64,000 bases of DNA, from the NCBI RefSeq assembly GCF_022568815.1, contig NZ_JAKZHX010000004.1:248001-312000 (forward strand), in the 5' to 3' direction. The notes beneath the pieces were generated by a model that saw only the letters and a list, made by a program, of their open reading frames with translations, searched no databases and was not told where the DNA came from. Position numbers and translations under genes: made by a program. The stretch's first letter is position 1; every line of letters starts with the position of its first letter. Origin of the DNA: Undibacterium paludis (GTDB lineage Bacteria > Pseudomonadota > Gammaproteobacteria > Burkholderiales > Burkholderiaceae_D). Shown here one piece after another: positions 1-9,421 of the stretch.

Positions 1-310
1 AAACATGCAAAAGTGTGGTTTTTTGGATGCGCGGAAGCACCCTGTTTCCGCACATTTTTTTATCGCACCACCATGACTGGACATGAAATCTGCGCCGCCG
101 CTGGCTATCCAGCCCTGACCAACAGACGCCATATCTTTTGGTTATCGCCTGCCCTGAAATTTTCATTTGTCACCCGCCACCGTGTAACCCTAGTCTGGAA
201 CGCATACCTAGAAAATATTTATATCGATATTCAGGCAATACTCAAAGGCGACTTGAGATTGTTGGAAATTCTTTAAGAAATTAATGTCATTCGACCCCAA
301 GGAGAAAGCA
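1..310. other. Upstream region, no gene recognised
   Basis: An open frame of about 87 codons runs through this stretch, but its product resembles nothing and it has no convincing ribosome-binding site. The last part, an AT-rich stretch ending in an AAGGAG motif, probably holds the promoter and leader of the TonB receptor gene that follows. No promoter elements could be assigned with confidence. Confidence 0.4.
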
Positions 311-3148
311 GTGAAGTTAAAGACTATAGCCAGGTGCATCGCCCTGATTGGTATTTCTGCCGGCAGCTCATGGGTGCAGGCGCAGGAAAAATCCGATGCC
401 CCCCCGCAAAGAGTTGAGATTACCGGCAGCAGCATCAAACGTATCGCCAGCGAAGGCGCCTTGCCTATTGAAGTCATTACCCGCAAGCAGCTTGAAGCTT
501 CCGGCATCGTCACTGCCGAACAATTCATTGCCAACCTCAATATCAATGGCAATGGTTCAGACAACCTGGCCAGCAATGCCGACGTCACATCAGGTGCCCA
601 GCGCGGCAACAATGGCGCTTCGTCTGCCAATCTGCGCGGCCAGGGGGCAGACAGTACCCTGGTCTTACTCAATGGTCGCCGTGTCGCCACTCATGGCATG
701 AAAGGCTCGGCAGTTGACCTGAATTCCATCCCCATGGCTGCTGTCGAAAGAATCGAAGTTCTCAAAGACGGCGCCTCAGCCATCTACGGTACGGATGCAA
801 TAGGCGGCGTTATCAACTTCATCCTGCGCAAGAATTACAATGGGCTGGAAGCGCAGGCTTTTACCGATGTGACCCAGCAGGGTGGCGGCAATATCAAGCG
901 CGTGTCTGTCGTCGGTGGTTTTGGTGACCTTGAAACGGATAACTACAATGTCCTGCTGACAGCCACCCATAGCGAAAACGACGCCTTGCGGGGCGATCAG
1001 CGTGATTTCGTCAATACCTTCCAGCCCAACCGTGGTTTGTCGGTAGATACGCGCGGTACACCGGTGGCGACCGTATTTGCCACTTCGTTGGCCAATACCA
1101 TACTCAGCAACAAGAGCAATAACGGCCCCGTATTCCCTGGCACTACCCAGGTCATGAATGCCATCAATGTACTGAACCTGCCAGGCGGGGCCGGTTGCGG
1201 CGCTGTCGACGGCATGGCGGCCTATGATGCCAAGCTGTGGGATGTGGCATCGTCCAAATACGCCTGCGCCTGGGATACTGGCCGTGCGGCAGTATTGCAA
1301 CAGCCAGTCAAGAATGACAATTTTGTCGCACGCGGCACCTTCAAGCTGGGCTCACACCAGTTGTTTGCCGAAGCGGTCGGCTCCCAGGTCGAGGTGGCAA
1401 AACGTTTTTCGCCCAACCAGATTTCCCCTGGCAGCAACTTCCCTGCTTCGTCATTTTACCCAAGCACAGGTTCTGCCTATAACGATGTATTCAACGCCAT
1501 CGTCGCCGTCTTCCCGAGCATAGAAGCCAACCGTGGTGCGCCTATTGCCTACCGCTGGCGCTGCATGGAATGCGGCAACCGGGAAATCACCACCAAGACA
1601 GAAGCAGCACGCCTGCAACTGGGTGCGGATGGTCAGATCGGCAAATGGGATTACCGCGTTGGCCTGTCCCGCGCCTACAGCCAGTCCGAATCCAAATTAG
1701 GCACAGGCTATAACTACACCGTAGCACTGGCAAACGCACTGGGTACGGGCATCATCAATCCCTTCCTGAAACCCGGTGAAAAACAGTCGCAGGCAGCGCT
1801 TGACCTGATCAACAGTACTTCAGCAGCAGGAGTCACGCTATACGGCGGCAAGACCACACTGACACAGGCTGATGCAGCACTGTCCGGCGAAATCTGGCAA
1901 TTGCCTGCTGGCCCGGTCATGGCAGCTGTTGGTACCGACCTACGCAAGGAAGAGTATGCATTCAATGGCGATGCCAGGGCAGCCAGCGCCCGCCCGGCCA
2001 TCTTGAATGCACCTTTCGATGACAGCAATGCGTTGTCCAAGGTCAGCCGTGACATACGGGCCGTGTATGCGGAAGTCCTGGTGCCGGTACTCAAATCCCT
2101 GGAGGTCACCGTTGCCGGTCGCCAGGACCACTATTCAGGCTTCGGCAGTACCTTCAATCCCAAACTGAGCTTCCGTTACACACCGACAGAGACTCTGCTA
2201 TTCCGTGGCTCGTATAACACAGGCTTCCGCGCACCGTCATTCAACCAGTTGTTTAACGGCATCACCGATTCGCCTTATGCCGGTAAAGACCTGGCCGATC
2301 CGGCTACCTGCCCAACTTTAAAAGTTGACAGCAGCAAACCTGGTTGCGCCTCTATCACACCGAATATCCTGACCGGCGGCAAAACCACGCTGGGGCCGGA
2401 AACAGCCAAACAGGGTACAGTAGGCGTGGTCTGGGCGCCAAGCGCCAACTTCAGTGTCAACGCAGACATCTGGGAAATCCGCAAGGAAAATTCCATCACA
2501 TCCATAGACCTGACCACCATGCTGCAAAACTATGAATTGTTCAAAGCACAGTTCTTGCGTGACAGCACAGGCGCCCTGGTCTTCATCGATCAACGCTGGG
2601 TCAATGCCGGTTCCAGCATCACAAGGGGCGTGGAAGTCGGTGCCAAGGCCAATGGTGCGATCCTTAACGGCAAATGGACTGCAGGCCTTGATGGCTCTTA
2701 CCTGCTGGAGAAAAAATCCCGCCCTATGGCAAACGCCCCGTATGGCGAGAGTGAGGTTGGCCGTTTCACCTTCACCGGTGACCTGGGTCTGAAGTGGAAG
2801 CACACAGCCTATGTCACCTATACCCAGGGCGACTGGACTGGTACATTCACCCAGATCTACCGCGATGGCTACAAGGACCAGGTCTTGCCCGGCGTACAGA
2901 ACGGTCTGGTCATGCCGTCCAACTACAATCCCACTGTCAAGGCCTATACCATCTATAACATGAGTGTGACCTACAGCGGCATCAAGAATCTGACACTGAC
3001 GGCCGGACTGAAAAACATTTTCAATACCGATCCGCCATTTGCCATCACTTATGACAGCAATACCGGCGCAGGCAGCTCGTGGGAACCACGTGTCGCTGAT
3101 CCGCGTGGCCGGTCATTTACCTTGCTGGCGAACTACAAGTTCAAGTAA
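311..3148 (+). CDS. TonB-dependent outer-membrane receptor
   Basis: This is an outer-membrane beta-barrel that would import a large substrate using TonB and the proton-motive force. The longest open frame begins at an ATG at 284, but the GTG at 311 is preferred: AAGGAG lies about 7 bases before it, and the protein then opens directly with a signal peptide (KLKTIARCIALIGIS, cleaved after VQA). After the signal comes the VEITGSSIKR segment typical of one large receptor subfamily. The plug follows, with motifs LLNGRRVATHG and VLKDGASAIYGTDAIGGVINF, and then a barrel of about 700 residues ending in YKFK. The two receptors at 51.9 and 58.5 kb belong to the same subfamily. The substrate cannot be read from the sequence. 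The gene is followed by a terminator shared with the convergent serpin gene. Confidence 0.93.
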   Translation: MKLKTIARCIALIGISAGSSWVQAQEKSDAPPQRVEITGSSIKRIASEGALPIEVITRKQLEASGIVTAEQFIANLNINGNGSDNLASNADVTSGAQRGNNGASSANLRGQGADSTLVLLNGRRVATHGMKGSAVDLNSIPMAAVERIEVLKDGASAIYGTDAIGGVINFILRKNYNGLEAQAFTDVTQQGGGNIKRVSVVGGFGDLETDNYNVLLTATHSENDALRGDQRDFVNTFQPNRGLSVDTRGTPVATVFATSLANTILSNKSNNGPVFPGTTQVMNAINVLNLPGGAGCGAVDGMAAYDAKLWDVASSKYACAWDTGRAAVLQQPVKNDNFVARGTFKLGSHQLFAEAVGSQVEVAKRFSPNQISPGSNFPASSFYPSTGSAYNDVFNAIVAVFPSIEANRGAPIAYRWRCMECGNREITTKTEAARLQLGADGQIGKWDYRVGLSRAYSQSESKLGTGYNYTVALANALGTGIINPFLKPGEKQSQAALDLINSTSAAGVTLYGGKTTLTQADAALSGEIWQLPAGPVMAAVGTDLRKEEYAFNGDARAASARPAILNAPFDDSNALSKVSRDIRAVYAEVLVPVLKSLEVTVAGRQDHYSGFGSTFNPKLSFRYTPTETLLFRGSYNTGFRAPSFNQLFNGITDSPYAGKDLADPATCPTLKVDSSKPGCASITPNILTGGKTTLGPETAKQGTVGVVWAPSANFSVNADIWEIRKENSITSIDLTTMLQNYELFKAQFLRDSTGALVFIDQRWVNAGSSITRGVEVGAKANGAILNGKWTAGLDGSYLLEKKSRPMANAPYGESEVGRFTFTGDLGLKWKHTAYVTYTQGDWTGTFTQIYRDGYKDQVLPGVQNGLVMPSNYNPTVKAYTIYNMSVTYSGIKNLTLTAGLKNIFNTDPPFAITYDSNTGAGSSWEPRVADPRGRSFTLLANYKFK

Positions 3149-3184
3149 CTGAGTCTGGTAACTCTGCACAAGGCGCAAGCACAA

Positions 3185-3218
3185 AAAAATCCCCCGATGT
3201 GACAATCGGGGGATTTTT
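3185..3218. terminator. Bidirectional intrinsic terminator
   Basis: A perfect 14-bp stem (AAAAATCCCCCGAT with its complement) encloses a 6-base loop and has A and T runs on its two sides. It lies between the convergent TonB receptor and serpin genes and can stop transcription from both. Confidence 0.9.
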
Positions 3219-3244
3219 CATTCACAGCCACAACTGAAGACGGA

Positions 3245-4567
3245 TCAGCTCGCAGCAGGATTCATCAGCTTGCCCATGAAGATGACAAGACCGGTCTGTC
3301 TGTCCCTGATCATGAACAGGAAGGGGCGGTCCAGCGTCAGCTTCAACGGCTGGGTCACATTGATACTGGTAGTACCGATGACAACGCCAGTCGCTGCAGC
3401 AGCCTCGGTGCCTTTCTCGTCTACATTGATGTATGCCTTGTGCAAGACACCCGAAATCGACAGGTCGCGATTACCTGTCAAGCCGGAAAAATCTGCCCTG
3501 GCCGCATCAAAAGCAATCCCCATTCCCAGATTGGTGAGTGTGGAATTCATGTCCGGACTGGCGCTGAAGTTAAATTTGGGCATGCCCAGGGCCAGATACT
3601 GATCTTTCAGACCTGTCGTGATATCAGCGAGCGTATTGCTGCTCAGACCCTGAACAAAACTGTCAAACTTGCCAGCATCAGGCACGACAACCAGCATCGC
3701 CAGCTTGTTGTCCATATAAGGCAGTTCAACTGCCTGATAGCCTTTACCCTGCACATAAGGGAAATTCGCTGTCTGGTTCATGAAGGGGACATTTTTTACA
3801 CTGCCCTTGCGGTCAGTGAAGTCCTGGTTCTTCGTACCTTCCTTGGTAAATGGCAAAGCCCAGTCTGACTTGAACCAGATCGCATTTGTCAGCACGACAC
3901 GAGTCATATTGGAGACCGAATTGGCGGGCAGCAAATCCTTGATTTTTTGCTGGGTCTGGTCAGCTACCCAGTTATTGATGGTCAGACGGGAAGGTTCGGC
4001 AGCCTTGACAAAATCGAGCAGGTTCACAGCAGCACCAAAATTCACGCCAAGTGCATCGAGATAACTGCCTTGCAGGCTATATCCCTGTTGCGCCCACAGG
4101 GCGTTGGCAATGTTCAGGTTAGGTAATTGCGCATTGGGTTTCGCGGCCGTCGAAGTCTTACCCGCCAGCAATAAATCAAGGCGGTTCAGCGCAGTCTGCA
4201 AACGACTTTGCTGCAATTGAAAAGACAGTGCTTTTTCCATGCCGCTGAGCGTGTCACCCTTGGCGCCGGCAGCTGCCATTTCCAGCGCCAGTGTCAGGCT
4301 ATAGGGTGAATACACCAGGTTGCTGTCGCCCTGTGCATCAAGCGAAGGTAGGACTTTGAGGGCGAACTCGGTATTTCCGGCCACTGCCGAAGCCAGGTCG
4401 GCGTCGCTTGCTTGCGGAGCAACATTGCGTGCCAGCGTGGATTTGGCTGTGCCGATAGCCTGGGGTTGATTGGTGTCAGAGATCGCAGCCGCTGTTGAAC
4501 CGCCAGAACCACCACAGGCAGACACGAGGGCAAGCAACAGGCATGAGCATATTAATGTAGGACGCAT
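3245..4567 (-). CDS. Serpin-family protease inhibitor, predicted lipoprotein
   Basis: Serpins are suicide inhibitors that trap serine or cysteine proteases. The N-terminus is a lipoprotein signal (LLLALVSAC, lipid-bearing Cys18) followed by a Gly/Ser/Ala-rich linker, so the inhibitor is probably anchored in an envelope membrane. The serpin fold is supported by NLVYSPYSLTLALEMAAAGAKG near the start, the NALWAQ and LTNAIWFKSDW segments in the middle, and the C-terminal DRPFLFMIRD and FMGKLMNP. The hinge of the reactive loop (EKGTEAAAATG, from residue 384) has the small residues typical of inhibitory serpins. If the loop has the usual length, P1-P1' would be Thr400-Ser401. The total of 440 residues fits the family plus a lipoprotein leader. 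The ribosome-binding site is weak. The target protease is unknown; secreted proteases of prey, competitors or the cell itself are all possible. Confidence 0.92.
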   Translation of the reverse strand: MRPTLICSCLLLALVSACGGSGGSTAAAISDTNQPQAIGTAKSTLARNVAPQASDADLASAVAGNTEFALKVLPSLDAQGDSNLVYSPYSLTLALEMAAAGAKGDTLSGMEKALSFQLQQSRLQTALNRLDLLLAGKTSTAAKPNAQLPNLNIANALWAQQGYSLQGSYLDALGVNFGAAVNLLDFVKAAEPSRLTINNWVADQTQQKIKDLLPANSVSNMTRVVLTNAIWFKSDWALPFTKEGTKNQDFTDRKGSVKNVPFMNQTANFPYVQGKGYQAVELPYMDNKLAMLVVVPDAGKFDSFVQGLSSNTLADITTGLKDQYLALGMPKFNFSASPDMNSTLTNLGMGIAFDAARADFSGLTGNRDLSISGVLHKAYINVDEKGTEAAAATGVVIGTTSINVTQPLKLTLDRPFLFMIRDRQTGLVIFMGKLMNPAAS

Positions 4568-4724
4568 TTTGAGCTTTCTTTTGAATTGTCAGAATAAAAA
4601 CAAGCACCTGGTTATCATACCCCTGGCTCTCTGTGCAATCAGTCCAAAAGTGTACTCAAATTGTCATTAAATTGTAAATACTGAAAGTTATTTCTGATAG
4701 TCGGACGCGGCCAAGTCTGGAATC

Positions 4725-5300
4725 TCATTGCTGCCGAGAGGCGGCATCAGCATCAGCCTCATCGACAACATCAACCACGGCGCCAATCCCGACCCGCTCA
4801 AACAGTTCTGCAATGTCAGATGAGCGCATGCGTATACAGCCATAGCTCGCTGGCGTACCCAGCAGACTTTCCTGTGGTGTGCCGTGGATATAGATATAGC
4901 GCTGATAGGCATTACGATTGCGTTCTTCCGTACCACGCAGCCAGAGTATGCGGGTGACCACAGGGTCACGTCCCGGCGCATCTGCCGCCACAACTTCGCC
5001 CGTAGGCAGACGGTCCTTGAACACCATGCCCAGCGGCATGCCTGCACCTATCTTTTCGGCGATTTCCATGCGCCCGCCTGGTGTCATATAACTGTCGGGC
5101 ATATCGCCAATACCGCGCTTTGCCGTGGAAATGGTATAGCTGGCCACTTGCCTGCCGTCTTCGAACAGACGCATGTTCTGGTTCGCGACAGAGATGATTA
5201 ATTGATGGCGGGTATCAGCTGGCCTCAGCCAGCTCCATTGACATGCAGTCAGGAGCAGGCTGACCAGCAGTATCCATCCCGCGTGACGAAGAATTTGCAT
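4725..5300 (-). CDS. L,D-transpeptidase (YkuD domain), lipoprotein
   Basis: The YkuD family uses a cysteine to cross-link peptidoglycan stem peptides (3-3 links) or to attach proteins to them. The signal peptide ends in a lipobox (LLLTAC, Cys20), giving a short periplasmic lipoprotein of 191 residues. The catalytic core runs from about residue 33 to 180, with IHGTP (His139) and the nucleophile region SYGCIRM (Cys155, followed by Arg157). The residue before the Gly-Cys pair is Tyr, where His is the textbook residue; variation there occurs in the family. It has no LysM or other wall-binding domain. The gene diverges from murQ across about 180 bp and sits at the edge of the wall-recycling region. 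Confidence 0.88.
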   Translation of the reverse strand: MQILRHAGWILLVSLLLTACQWSWLRPADTRHQLIISVANQNMRLFEDGRQVASYTISTAKRGIGDMPDSYMTPGGRMEIAEKIGAGMPLGMVFKDRLPTGEVVAADAPGRDPVVTRILWLRGTEERNRNAYQRYIYIHGTPQESLLGTPASYGCIRMRSSDIAELFERVGIGAVVDVVDEADADAASRQQ

Positions 5301-5477
5301 TATTTATCTGTGTATTAGCCAGCAAGCAGCATAAGCTGTTCTGGAAACCCCGGCAAATCAAACCTGCTGACGCAGGCATTACCTGAAGTTATGGGAAGAA
5401 CATGAGCTTTCATTTGTATAGCCTCCTCTCAGGGAATAAGGTATTCAAAGGATAAGGATGGATGAGGATAAGCAAGC

Positions 5478-6380
5478 ATGTTGAATACGGAAGCGCCAAG
5501 CACTACACATACTGGCCTGGATTTATACCCGACTGAACAGTTGCTCGAAGTACTCATTGACGACCAGTTCAATGCAGTCAGGGCTGTCAGACAGGCTGCC
5601 AGCCAGATTGCTGCGGCCGTTGATGCTGCTGCACCGCGCATTCTGGCCGGAGGCCGTCTGGTCTACGTCGGCGCAGGCACATCTGGCCGCCTCGGTGTGC
5701 TTGACGGCGTGGAATTACTGCCTACCTTCTCCTGGCCCAATGAACGCGCACTGGCCTTGCTGGCCGGAGGAAGACAGGCCATGTTTGTTGCTGTCGAAGG
5801 TGCGGAAGACGATGCCGGACAGGGTGACAAAGAAATCCATGAACTGGCATTAAACAGTCATGATGTCGTTATCCTGATTGCCGCATCTGGCGCCACTCCT
5901 TACGTACTGGGAGCTTTGCAGGCAGCACGCGAAGCAGGTGCACTGACTATAGGCTTCGCCAACAATCCTGGCGCACCTGTGACTTTGCAGGCAGAGATAG
6001 GTATCACCCTTGATACCGGCAGCGAGGTCATCTCAGGCAGCACACGTCTGAAAGCCGGTACTTCACAAAAAGTCGCCCTGAACAGTTTTTCCAGCGCCCT
6101 GATGGTGAGACTGCACAAAGTATACGGCAATCTGATGGTTGATGTGAAACCAACCAATGTCAAACTGTTGCGACGTACAGTCAGCCTGACCATGCATGCT
6201 ACCGGACGTGATGAAACTTATTGTCGTCGCATCCTGGAAGAATGTGATTTCCACGTCAAGACTGCCATACTCGCCATACTCAACAAGATCAGTGTCACCG
6301 ATGCAGAACAGTTACTGAGCCAATGTGGTGACGACCTGCGTCTGGCCCTGCGCAGACATTCTGACAGCAGCCACGTCTAG
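5478..6380 (+). CDS. murQ: N-acetylmuramic acid 6-phosphate etherase
   Basis: MurQ removes the lactyl ether from MurNAc-6-phosphate, giving GlcNAc-6-phosphate and D-lactate. This is the key cytoplasmic step that returns muramic acid to amino-sugar metabolism. The SIS domain shows YVGAGTSGRLGVLDGVE (about residues 63-79) and VEGAEDD (about 106-112). Glu79 and Glu110 have the same spacing as the two catalytic glutamates of E. coli MurQ (83 and 114). The length of 300 residues is normal. A purine-rich GAGGATAAG lies just before the ATG. The LysR gene follows 39 bases later. The substrate MurNAc-6-phosphate must come from a kinase or a phosphotransferase system; a sugar kinase of the BadF family lies at 13.8 kb. 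Confidence 0.96.
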   Translation: MLNTEAPSTTHTGLDLYPTEQLLEVLIDDQFNAVRAVRQAASQIAAAVDAAAPRILAGGRLVYVGAGTSGRLGVLDGVELLPTFSWPNERALALLAGGRQAMFVAVEGAEDDAGQGDKEIHELALNSHDVVILIAASGATPYVLGALQAAREAGALTIGFANNPGAPVTLQAEIGITLDTGSEVISGSTRLKAGTSQKVALNSFSSALMVRLHKVYGNLMVDVKPTNVKLLRRTVSLTMHATGRDETYCRRILEECDFHVKTAILAILNKISVTDAEQLLSQCGDDLRLALRRHSDSSHV

Positions 6381-6419
6381 GCGTTACAATCAGCTAGTTT
6401 TGCTCTTTGGAAAGTCACC

Positions 6420-7322
6420 ATGCGTTTGCGCCACATAGAAGTCTTTCACGCCATCATGCAGGCTGGCACCATCAGTGGTGCGGCCCAGCTATTGAATATT
6501 TCCCAGCCGGCCGCCACCAAGGTTTTGCAGCATTGCGAAATACAACTGGGTCTGAAACTGTTTGAGCGTATCAAGGGCAAACTGCATCCCACGCCGGAAG
6601 CGCACAAGCTGTTTGCCGAAGTCGACAAGCTCAACCGCGACCTGCAATCGGTACGCAGACTGGCCAGCAACCTGAAAAATCATCCTGATGAAGCAGTGCG
6701 CCTGGCCTCTACACCGACACTGTCAATTACCGTGGTGCCAACTGCCCTGGCTGCCTGGCGCAAAAAATTTGGTAACGTACACTGCACGCTGGCTACCCAT
6801 CACACCAGCGAGATCGTCAACGCCCTGCTGCTTGGTGATGTGGATTTCGCCTTGTCGCTGTATGACCCATGCCATCCCAATATTGCATCAGAACCGTTGA
6901 TACGCGGCAGCATGACGGCCATCGCCCCTATAGGCAGTTGGGCAAGGCAACTGGATAATACCGCCCTGCCAGTTGCAGACCTGCCCAAGAACCTGATCGC
7001 ACTCGATCTGGATGACCACCTGGTCAGTCGCGTCATGGACGCCTGTGAAGAACAGGGATTGAGTTTCACGTCATACACAGTGGTGCAAACCTACCTGCTG
7101 GCCCGTACCCTGGTGGAACTCGGTGCCGGCGCCGCCGTGATTGACCCGTTTACTGCGGCGACTTCAGACCAAAGCAAGGTACAGTGCCGCCCCCTCTCGC
7201 CCAATGTGCCCGTGGATTTATATTTGCTGACAGTAAAATCCACACCTCTGTCACGCTCGGCGCGCGCCTTTGTGGAATGCATCCGCGAAGCCGGGGCAGA
7301 TTTCATTGCCCGCACATCTTAG
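6420..7322 (+). CDS. LysR-family transcriptional regulator
   Basis: The N-terminal winged helix-turn-helix (residues 1-60, with the typical TISGAAQLLNISQPAATKVL helix pair) is followed by a periplasmic-binding-like effector domain from about residue 90. The length of 300 residues is standard. It lies just after murQ in the same direction and is convergent with the hydrolase that ends the minus-strand recycling operon. It is therefore the best local candidate to control the recycling genes, with a muropeptide or amino sugar as inducer. That role is inferred from position only. The family usually binds T-N11-A boxes; none could be assigned. Confidence 0.93.
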   Translation: MRLRHIEVFHAIMQAGTISGAAQLLNISQPAATKVLQHCEIQLGLKLFERIKGKLHPTPEAHKLFAEVDKLNRDLQSVRRLASNLKNHPDEAVRLASTPTLSITVVPTALAAWRKKFGNVHCTLATHHTSEIVNALLLGDVDFALSLYDPCHPNIASEPLIRGSMTAIAPIGSWARQLDNTALPVADLPKNLIALDLDDHLVSRVMDACEEQGLSFTSYTVVQTYLLARTLVELGAGAAVIDPFTAATSDQSKVQCRPLSPNVPVDLYLLTVKSTPLSRSARAFVECIREAGADFIARTS

Positions 7323-7330
7323 AACATGGC

Positions 7331-8692
7331 TTAAAAAAACCGGTACAGCTGAGTCAGTATTTTTTCTTCCCATATACTGAGGCTTGAATACTGGCCCGGA
7401 TTCTTTTCCGGGTCTGCGGCGACACCGCCTATCACATAAATCATGCCATTGCGGGTGCCGGGATTAAACATGAAGCCTGACTGCAAGCCATAGGCAAAGC
7501 CCAGATGGCCCACTGCCTTGAACGCAGCCTGCCCCATGCCTGGCTGCACCAGTCTGTCACCGTAATGTACAGCACTGACATCGCTAAAGCGCTGTACTCC
7601 CAGCCCCCATGACTGGAACAGGCCATGATAGTCATCACCATTGTGTGCAGCCCTGTCGTAGCGCCACTGCTCGCTGACCAAGGTTCGCACCGTAGCTGGT
7701 TGTAGCAGGCGCAGACCATCGAGTTCACCTTCATTCATCAACATCAGCATAATGCGGCCCAGACCTTGCACACTGATGCGCAAGCCACCCTGCGGGCTGA
7801 ACAGACTTGCATTGGTGCCGGGAACGTAATGATCAAAAGCTCGCCTGGCCAGGGGCCTGGAGTGAAAATCATCGACTTGCGCATGCCAGGGGCCTTGCGG
7901 ATTCCAGACTTCATTTTCCTGTTTTCGGTACAGCACCGCCAGCCTGCCCAGTTCATCATCCGACAAAAGTTCGGGATGATAAGCACCCTCTACCTGCAAG
8001 GGTTTGAGCACCAGCTCCTGCATCAACAGATCAAAACGCTGACCGCTTACTGCTTCCATCACCGTACCCAGCACACCCCAATTCAGGTTGACGTAATCAA
8101 AGTACTTACCAGGCTGATAATCTTCACCAGACCTGGCCCTGGCCGGGTCTGCCCATTGTGCACCCGCAGATGACAGAAAGTTTTGCATACTAACGTCAGG
8201 CGGGAAGTTATAACCGGCAGCATCACGCAACGATGATGTGTGACTGAGCAGCATGCGGGTAGTGATGACCACACCCGGATAATGCGGATTACGCAGTTTG
8301 AAACCGAGGTAATGGCTGATATCTTGATCCAGGTCCAGCTTGCCCTGTTCAACCAGTATCATCGCGCCAACAGTGGCAACCATCTTGGATAGGGATGCAA
8401 CCCGGTACAGGGTGCGTGCATCGACAGGCAGGTTATTTGCCGGATTTTGCCTATCCAGATAGCGATACCCAAATTGTTGCTGGTAACCAGGCTTGCCATC
8501 TTTGATGACCAGCACAGACAGGCTGGCCAGAGTCTGGTCTTTATCGGCAACGATAGCAGCGAGCGCCTGGTCGACCTGGTTTTTTAATGTGGTATCTGCC
8601 CGTGCCGTCGCTGGGAGCGCTGGCAATGAACATGCCATGACCATCCCGGCATACCAGAAAAATCTGTGCAACAGAAATCGACGGCAAGACAT
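7331..8692 (-). CDS. Serine hydrolase of the beta-lactamase/penicillin-binding fold
   Basis: A class C beta-lactamase-like (Pfam Beta-lactamase) enzyme of 453 residues with a signal peptide (cleavage near ATARA) and thus periplasmic. The active-site SLSK tetrad is at residues 100-103 and follows YRVA as in this family. A Tyr-Val-Asn triad occurs in DYVNLNW, and HLGFAYG near the C-terminus fits the third conserved box. Members include D-aminopeptidases, D,D-peptidases and esterases as well as lactamases, so the substrate is uncertain. In this setting a D-amino-acid peptide from the cell wall is more likely than an antibiotic. It is the last gene of the minus-strand operon, starting one base after the stop of the dipeptidase gene. 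Confidence 0.88.
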   Translation of the reverse strand: MSCRRFLLHRFFWYAGMVMACSLPALPATARADTTLKNQVDQALAAIVADKDQTLASLSVLVIKDGKPGYQQQFGYRYLDRQNPANNLPVDARTLYRVASLSKMVATVGAMILVEQGKLDLDQDISHYLGFKLRNPHYPGVVITTRMLLSHTSSLRDAAGYNFPPDVSMQNFLSSAGAQWADPARARSGEDYQPGKYFDYVNLNWGVLGTVMEAVSGQRFDLLMQELVLKPLQVEGAYHPELLSDDELGRLAVLYRKQENEVWNPQGPWHAQVDDFHSRPLARRAFDHYVPGTNASLFSPQGGLRISVQGLGRIMLMLMNEGELDGLRLLQPATVRTLVSEQWRYDRAAHNGDDYHGLFQSWGLGVQRFSDVSAVHYGDRLVQPGMGQAAFKAVGHLGFAYGLQSGFMFNPGTRNGMIYVIGGVAADPEKNPGQYSSLSIWEEKILTQLYRFF

Positions 8693-8693
8693 G

Positions 8694-9293
8694 TCAGTCT
8701 ATGCGCAGATAAGTTTCACGCACAAGCACGGGATCACCACAATTGAAATGCCACCACTCACTATTGATACCGCGATAACCGCCGTGGTACATGGCTTGCC
8801 GCAAGATATTGCGCTGGTCCAGGTGGTGTTGCGTCAACTGCCCCTCTGCCAGCATTTTTTGCTCCAGTGCAGGATGCGATTTCTCTTCAAGCGCGTCAAA
8901 GCCGCTACCCATGTCAAGTTCCTTGCCATCTGCATCAATCAGGGTAACATCGACTGCCATGCCGAAGGAGTGAATGGAGCCACGCGCCGGATCAGCCACA
9001 TACATGCGCAAGGGTGTGCCGTCCAGGTGCTGCCACAGCATTTCCTGTATGCGATGTGGGCGCAAGGCGTCCAGTACCAGAATGCGCAAGTCGGGATGAT
9101 GTCTATTCAACCAGTCGACAGCAGCCTGCAAGGCCTGTGCGGCTTGTTTATGCAACCAGCTGCAGTCAAGGTCGCCATACAATTCCCTGCCTACAAAATT
9201 GTCGGCACCGACATAACGCAAATCAATAACAATACCTTCGACGGTATCCAGCCTGCAAAAATCCGGGTGATCAGCTATCAATTCGCAACGCAC
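8694..9293 (-). CDS. ddpX: D-alanyl-D-alanine dipeptidase (VanX/DdpX family, M15D)
   Basis: This zinc enzyme splits D-Ala-D-Ala so that the D-alanine can be reused. The zinc site matches VanX: His108 and Asp115 in SIHSFGMAVDV, and Glu179 and His182 in EWWHF. Arg78 in DALRPHR corresponds to the substrate-stabilising arginine. The 199 residues are the normal family length and no signal peptide is seen, so it works in the cytoplasm. It lies in an operon with a peptide-binding protein and an AmpG-like permease, with no VanHA or VanS/VanR partners. Catabolic DdpX function is therefore much more likely than vancomycin resistance. Confidence 0.94.
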   Translation of the reverse strand: MRCELIADHPDFCRLDTVEGIVIDLRYVGADNFVGRELYGDLDCSWLHKQAAQALQAAVDWLNRHHPDLRILVLDALRPHRIQEMLWQHLDGTPLRMYVADPARGSIHSFGMAVDVTLIDADGKELDMGSGFDALEEKSHPALEQKMLAEGQLTQHHLDQRNILRQAMYHGGYRGINSEWWHFNCGDPVLVRETYLRID

Positions 9294-9382
9294 AACATCT
9301 CCACACAGCAGAGTTTTTCATACTGGCAGCATAGGGGCTCTACCTTACCCCTGCCAATGAAAACTTGCCAATCACATATAAC

Positions 9383-9408
9383 CTGATGGAATGATCATTT
9401 ACCATCAG
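9383..9408. other. Hairpin between operon genes
   Basis: A 7-bp inverted repeat (CTGATGG and CCATCAG) surrounds a smaller AATGATCATT palindrome in the 129-base gap between the peptide-binding protein gene and ddpX. It has no T-run, so it is not a normal terminator. It could be an mRNA-stability or processing element that sets unequal expression in the operon. Confidence 0.4.
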
Positions 9409-9421
9409 CAAGAGTAATAAC

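Noticed and set aside
13..276. Open frame of 87 codons at the left edge
   Set aside because: No ribosome-binding site or recognisable domain; more likely the upstream region of the first receptor gene.
7331..8692. Antibiotic-hydrolysing class C beta-lactamase (AmpC)
   Set aside because: The sequence has the shared fold and SxxK, but at 453 residues and in a wall-peptide operon it fits the wider hydrolase family better; no AmpR-type gene arrangement is seen.
8694..9293. Vancomycin-resistance gene cluster
   Set aside because: The VanX-like enzyme has no VanA-type ligase, VanH or two-component genes beside it; a Gram-negative recycling role is the simpler reading.
8493..9386. Plus-strand frame across ddpX and the hydrolase gene
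   Set aside because: It runs antisense through two genes with clear catalytic motifs and has no ribosome-binding site.
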